Assembly: GCA_017473285.1 (NCBI GenBank)
Contig: JAFULP010000081.1
Span: 1-7,824, forward strand
Origin: Clostridia bacterium
Lineage (GTDB): Bacteria > Bacillota > Clostridia > Christensenellales > UBA1242
Direction of reading: 5' to 3'
Length of the DNA stretch: 7,824 nucleotides
Positions 5,804-7,824 of this stretch are shown one piece after another. Below the pieces are notes generated by a model. The model was not told the origin of the DNA and did not search any database. It saw only the letters and a list, made by a program, of their open reading frames with translations. The stretch's first letter is position 1; every line of letters begins with the position of its first letter. The position numbers were made by a program, and so were the translations under genes.

Positions 5804-6397
5804 TCATTCTCCTTTTAACAACACTCTTAATTTTCGCTTGATTGCTTGAATAATATTATCAACCTTTTTGGTTGTTACATTATACTTTGTGGCCATTTCG
5901 TTATAACTATAGCCATTTAGATACATTAATAATACACCGTATTGCTCATTTGTCAAGGCTTGTTTTACTTGCGTGTACAACACATCTTCCCTTTCCTTAT
6001 CCAAGGATAGTTGCTCGGCGCACTTGTCGCTAGCCTGCAACATTAGTTTTGGACTGTCTTCGTTTTGCGAAAATTTACCCTCAACATTAATCGAAACATA
6101 GTCATTTAATGGCTGATTTTTTTTGCTATTTGCCACCCTTACAGCGTTTTGAACTTGGTGATGTATACACATTGTGGCAAAACTTGAAAAATTATCATTT
6201 TTGTCCACATTGTATCCTACTATCGCCTTATACAAACCAATCATCCCTTCTTGAATTAAATCGTCGAAATCCGCACCCAACAAAAAGTATTCACGACAAA
6301 TTGATGTAACTTTGGGTTTAAAACACTTAAGTATGTGTTCCATACTTTCAAAATCACCTAATTTGGCTTTAGCCACAACTTCGCTTATTTGTTGCAT
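5804..6397 (-). CDS. sigH: RNA polymerase sigma-H factor (Spo0H)
   Basis: SigH directs RNA polymerase to stationary-phase and early sporulation promoters, including those for spo0A and spoIIA in B. subtilis. The 197-aa protein has sigma region 2 at about residues 20-90, with the strongly SigH-like YFLLGADFDDLIQEGMIGLYKAI at 37-59 and the promoter-melting segment FSSFATMCIHHQVQNAVR at 70-87. Region 4 lies at about 135-195, with a helix-turn-helix in YSYNEMATKYNVTTKKVDNIIQ near 163-184. The spacer between them (PLNDYVSINVE, 96-106) parallels B. subtilis PLNSYVSLDKP. The ATG at 6397 has AAGGG a few bases upstream inside rlmB; the two genes overlap by 13 bases. Its final codons (AAA GGA GAA) supply the ribosome binding site of dnaX. 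The rlmB-sigH linkage is conserved in Firmicutes, although the NYN-domain gene rae1/yacP found between them in B. subtilis is absent here. Confidence 0.94.
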   Translation of the reverse strand: MQQISEVVAKAKLGDFESMEHILKCFKPKVTSICREYFLLGADFDDLIQEGMIGLYKAIVGYNVDKNDNFSSFATMCIHHQVQNAVRVANSKKNQPLNDYVSINVEGKFSQNEDSPKLMLQASDKCAEQLSLDKEREDVLYTQVKQALTNEQYGVLLMYLNGYSYNEMATKYNVTTKKVDNIIQAIKRKLRVLLKGE

Positions 6398-7116
6398 ATT
6401 TCCCTTTGGCGCAACACTTCATACATTGCTATAGCGCCTGCGTTTGATGCATTCAAACTGTTTACTTTACCTTTAAGCGGAATAGATATTGTACCATCAC
6501 AAGTGCGATTAACCAATCTACTAACGCCACTACCCTCGCTACCAATTACCAACGCCACTGCACCAGTTAGATTTGTGTCATACATTGAGGTATTGCCCGC
6601 TTCCAACGAATATACCCACACATTTTTACTTTTAAGTTTTTCAATAGTTTGGCTAATGTTAACCACTTGTGCCACTTTCATATGCGCCACTGCCCCTGCA
6701 CTGGTTTTAAACACGGTTTCGTTGATGTCACAAGCACGGTTTTGACCAATAATAACGCCATTAACCCCCACACATTCAGCGGTACGGATAATAGCGCCCA
6801 CATTGTGTGGGTCAACAATACCATCCAGTATCACTATAAACGGGTCTTGCCCCTTACTTTCGGCATCCAACAAGATATCGTTAACATCGCAATATTTGTA
6901 TGGCTTAACAAAACATAATACGCCTTGTGAATTTTTGGACTTTGTCAACCTTTCAACACCCGACTTATCCACATATTCGATTTTTACGCCTTTTTGTTGT
7001 GCCAATTTTACAATGTTGTCATACTTATCGTTAATATCCTTGTTGATTATAACCTTTTCCACGGGATAATCAGTTTTTAATAATTCAACCGCACAATTAA
7101 TTCCTTCCACTATCAT
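6385..7116 (-). CDS. rlmB: 23S rRNA 2'-O-methyltransferase RlmB (SpoU/TrmH family)
   Basis: This is a SPOUT-class RNA methyltransferase that uses S-adenosylmethionine to methylate a ribose 2'-OH, most likely of the conserved guanosine G2251 (E. coli numbering) in 23S rRNA. The 243-aa protein has the L30e-like substrate-binding domain (IVEGINCAVELL at 2-13 to about residue 75) and then the knotted catalytic domain. The three SpoU motifs are clear: DGIVDPHNVGAIIRTAE (98-114), LVIGSEGSGVSRL (189-201) and IPLKGKVNSLNASNAGAIAMYE (212-233). The ATG at 7116 is chosen because GGAG is 7 bases upstream and the protein then begins with the family's I.EG.N.V motif; a longer frame to 7161 is only overlap with mrnC. 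It overlaps mrnC by 20 bases and sigH by 13. The family is certain; the exact target base is inferred from homologues. Confidence 0.92.
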   Translation of the reverse strand: MIVEGINCAVELLKTDYPVEKVIINKDINDKYDNIVKLAQQKGVKIEYVDKSGVERLTKSKNSQGVLCFVKPYKYCDVNDILLDAESKGQDPFIVILDGIVDPHNVGAIIRTAECVGVNGVIIGQNRACDINETVFKTSAGAVAHMKVAQVVNISQTIEKLKSKNVWVYSLEAGNTSMYDTNLTGAVALVIGSEGSGVSRLVNRTCDGTISIPLKGKVNSLNASNAGAIAMYEVLRQREICNK

Positions 7117-7501
7117 AATAACTCTCCACACTAATATCAATAAATTTTTCCAATCTTTCAATTTGCCCCGTCAAATACAAATAACCTAGCAACGCTTCAA
7201 ATTCGGTAGCCTTTGAATATTCCTCGGGCGTGCTATTTTTTGCAATATTATTAAAGTGCAAATTCCTAGCCCTATTTACAACATCAACTTCTACACCTTC
7301 AAGCATTGGTGCAATAATATCCATTAATTTTGCTTGATTAGGTGCACACACTATCTTATTAACACATTTATTTAAATCGGCATTTTTCTTGTCGGTGTTG
7401 ACAATAAAGTGTTTTCTAATATATGTTGAAAACACACTATCGCCCATATATGCCAATTTTATAGCATTTAATTCGTATATTTCTTTATTACTCTTTTTCA
7501 T
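7097..7501 (-). CDS. mrnC: Mini-ribonuclease 3 (Mini-III)
   Basis: Mini-III is a catalytic-domain-only RNase III that trims the ends of 23S rRNA precursors as a dimer. The 134-aa protein shows the signature LAYMGDSVFSTYIRKHF at 16-32, with the metal-binding Asp21, and FEALLGYLYLTGQIERL at 101-117 with Glu102, the two catalytic acids. No double-stranded RNA-binding domain follows, as expected. Adjacent rlmB is its usual Firmicute neighbour, overlapping its end by 20 bases. The start is uncertain: ATG at 7501 best fits the family's N-terminus (a short lead, then LAY.GD), but it lacks a Shine-Dalgarno sequence. ATG at 7516 and TTG at 7531 are also in frame and also lack one. A predicted promoter would start the RNA near 7505, favouring 7501 and an almost leaderless message. 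It is the first gene of the operon to recR. Confidence 0.92.
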   Translation of the reverse strand: MKKSNKEIYELNAIKLAYMGDSVFSTYIRKHFIVNTDKKNADLNKCVNKIVCAPNQAKLMDIIAPMLEGVEVDVVNRARNLHFNNIAKNSTPEEYSKATEFEALLGYLYLTGQIERLEKFIDISVESYYDSGRN

Positions 7502-7511
7502 ATGTGTTTTT

Positions 7512-7540
7512 ATCATAACACAATTTATCAAATTTGTAAA
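7512..7540 (-). promoter_or_regulatory. Putative promoter for the mrnC-to-recR operon
   Basis: On the minus strand TTTACA (7535-7540) is followed after 17 bases by TATGAT (7512-7517), with TG one base before it (an extended -10). Predicted transcription starts near 7505, only about 4 bases before the preferred mrnC ATG. Each hexamer is one mismatch from consensus. Confidence 0.55.
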
Positions 7541-7560
7541 GAAAGTGCCTAAATTTCTTT
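7538..7560. repeat. Inverted repeat between divergent promoters
   Basis: AAAGAAA (7538-7544) and TTTCTTT (7554-7560) form a perfect 7-bp inverted repeat with a 9-base centre. It lies between the -35 elements of the leftward mrnC promoter and the rightward promoter and touches both. It could be a shared operator, but its low complexity makes chance a real explanation. Confidence 0.3.
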
Positions 7561-7587
7561 GACAAATTATTTTTCAATGTGTATACT
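7559..7587 (+). promoter_or_regulatory. Strong SigA-type promoter for the gene at 7663
   Basis: TTGACA (7559-7564) is a perfect -35 and TATACT (7582-7587) is one base from the -10 consensus, with an ideal 17-base spacer. Transcription would begin near 7594, giving a leader of roughly 70 nt in which I see no clear secondary structure. Confidence 0.8.
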
Positions 7588-7662
7588 TTAACTAGATAGT
7601 TATGATTTATACGCAATACATACATTGTTATTCGTATTATTCTAATTATTTTAGGGGGTTAT

Positions 7663-7824
7663 ATGGAATTTTTAAACAAAATGAAGTCACGAGAGACTAC
7701 TGAGATGATTTTAAAAACCATTGCTGCTGTAATTGTTGGATTTATCCTTATTTTCCTAATGGAAGGTATGATTTACGGCATTTACATGAACAAGATTAAT
7801 GACAACACTACATCTCAATATGCC
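7663..7824 (+). CDS. Hypothetical membrane-anchored protein (5' part only)
   Basis: An open frame begins at ATG 7663, behind AGGGGG at 7653-7658, and stays open for 54 codons to the edge of the window. The visible N-terminus is MEFLNKMKSRETTEMILKTI, a short polar and basic start. It is followed by a hydrophobic stretch at about residues 20-33 (AAVIVGFILIFLME), then a further partly hydrophobic segment GMIYGIYMNK and a polar NDNTTSQ region. This suggests one N-terminal transmembrane helix with most of the protein outside the cytoplasm, or the first of several helices. A strong promoter precedes it. I do not recognise the family, and the rest of the gene is beyond the window, so no function is proposed. 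Confidence 0.7.
   Translation, partial: MEFLNKMKSRETTEMILKTIAAVIVGFILIFLMEGMIYGIYMNKINDNTTSQYA

Noticed and set aside
6389..7069. Plus-strand open frames across rlmB
   Set aside because: They are antisense to a gene with all three SpoU motifs; the residue patterns look like complements of those motifs.

Overview
The window is AT-rich, tightly packed DNA that uses the standard genetic code. It looks like the chromosome of a low-GC Firmicute, most likely an uncultured clostridial lineage descended from endospore formers. The evidence is three sporulation regulators within about 6 kb (SpoIIID, a divergent Spo0A relative and SigH), good AGGAG-type ribosome binding sites, and the Firmicute orders mrnC-rlmB-sigH and dnaX-ybaB-recR. 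No tRNA, rRNA, CRISPR array or insertion sequence was recognised.

Layout: positions 1-151 are an almost pure A/T spacer (9 G/C bases). Then come minus-strand spoIIID (154-442 region) and a minus-strand TtcA-like PP-loop ATPase separated by a hairpin terminator. A plus-strand gene (1418-2113) follows from a strong extended -10 promoter. It encodes a Spo0A-type DNA-binding domain behind a receiver-like domain that lacks the phosphorylation residues. It converges on, and overlaps by 8 bp, a minus-strand TVP38/DedA-type membrane protein. That membrane gene is read from a strong promoter through a leader of about 140 nt that can fold into a long hairpin. A short Xre-type repressor gene is divergent from it, with an inverted/direct repeat over the promoter between them.

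From 7501 down to 3252 there is one minus-strand operon of six genes: mrnC, rlmB, sigH, dnaX, ybaB, recR. Neighbours overlap or lie within a few bases, and each downstream ribosome binding site sits in the end of the preceding gene. It joins two clusters that are separate in Bacillus subtilis: rRNA maturation/modification plus the early sporulation sigma factor, and the clamp loader plus recombination-repair genes. A bidirectional terminator closes it against the Xre gene. At the right edge a divergent, strongly promoted gene for a small membrane-anchored protein of unknown function runs out of the window.

The points most worth following up are the receiver-dead Spo0A paralogue, a perfect Spo0A-box sequence upstream of spoIIID, the operator/leader architecture in front of the TVP38 gene, and the fused sigH-dnaX operon with a predicted almost leaderless first gene.
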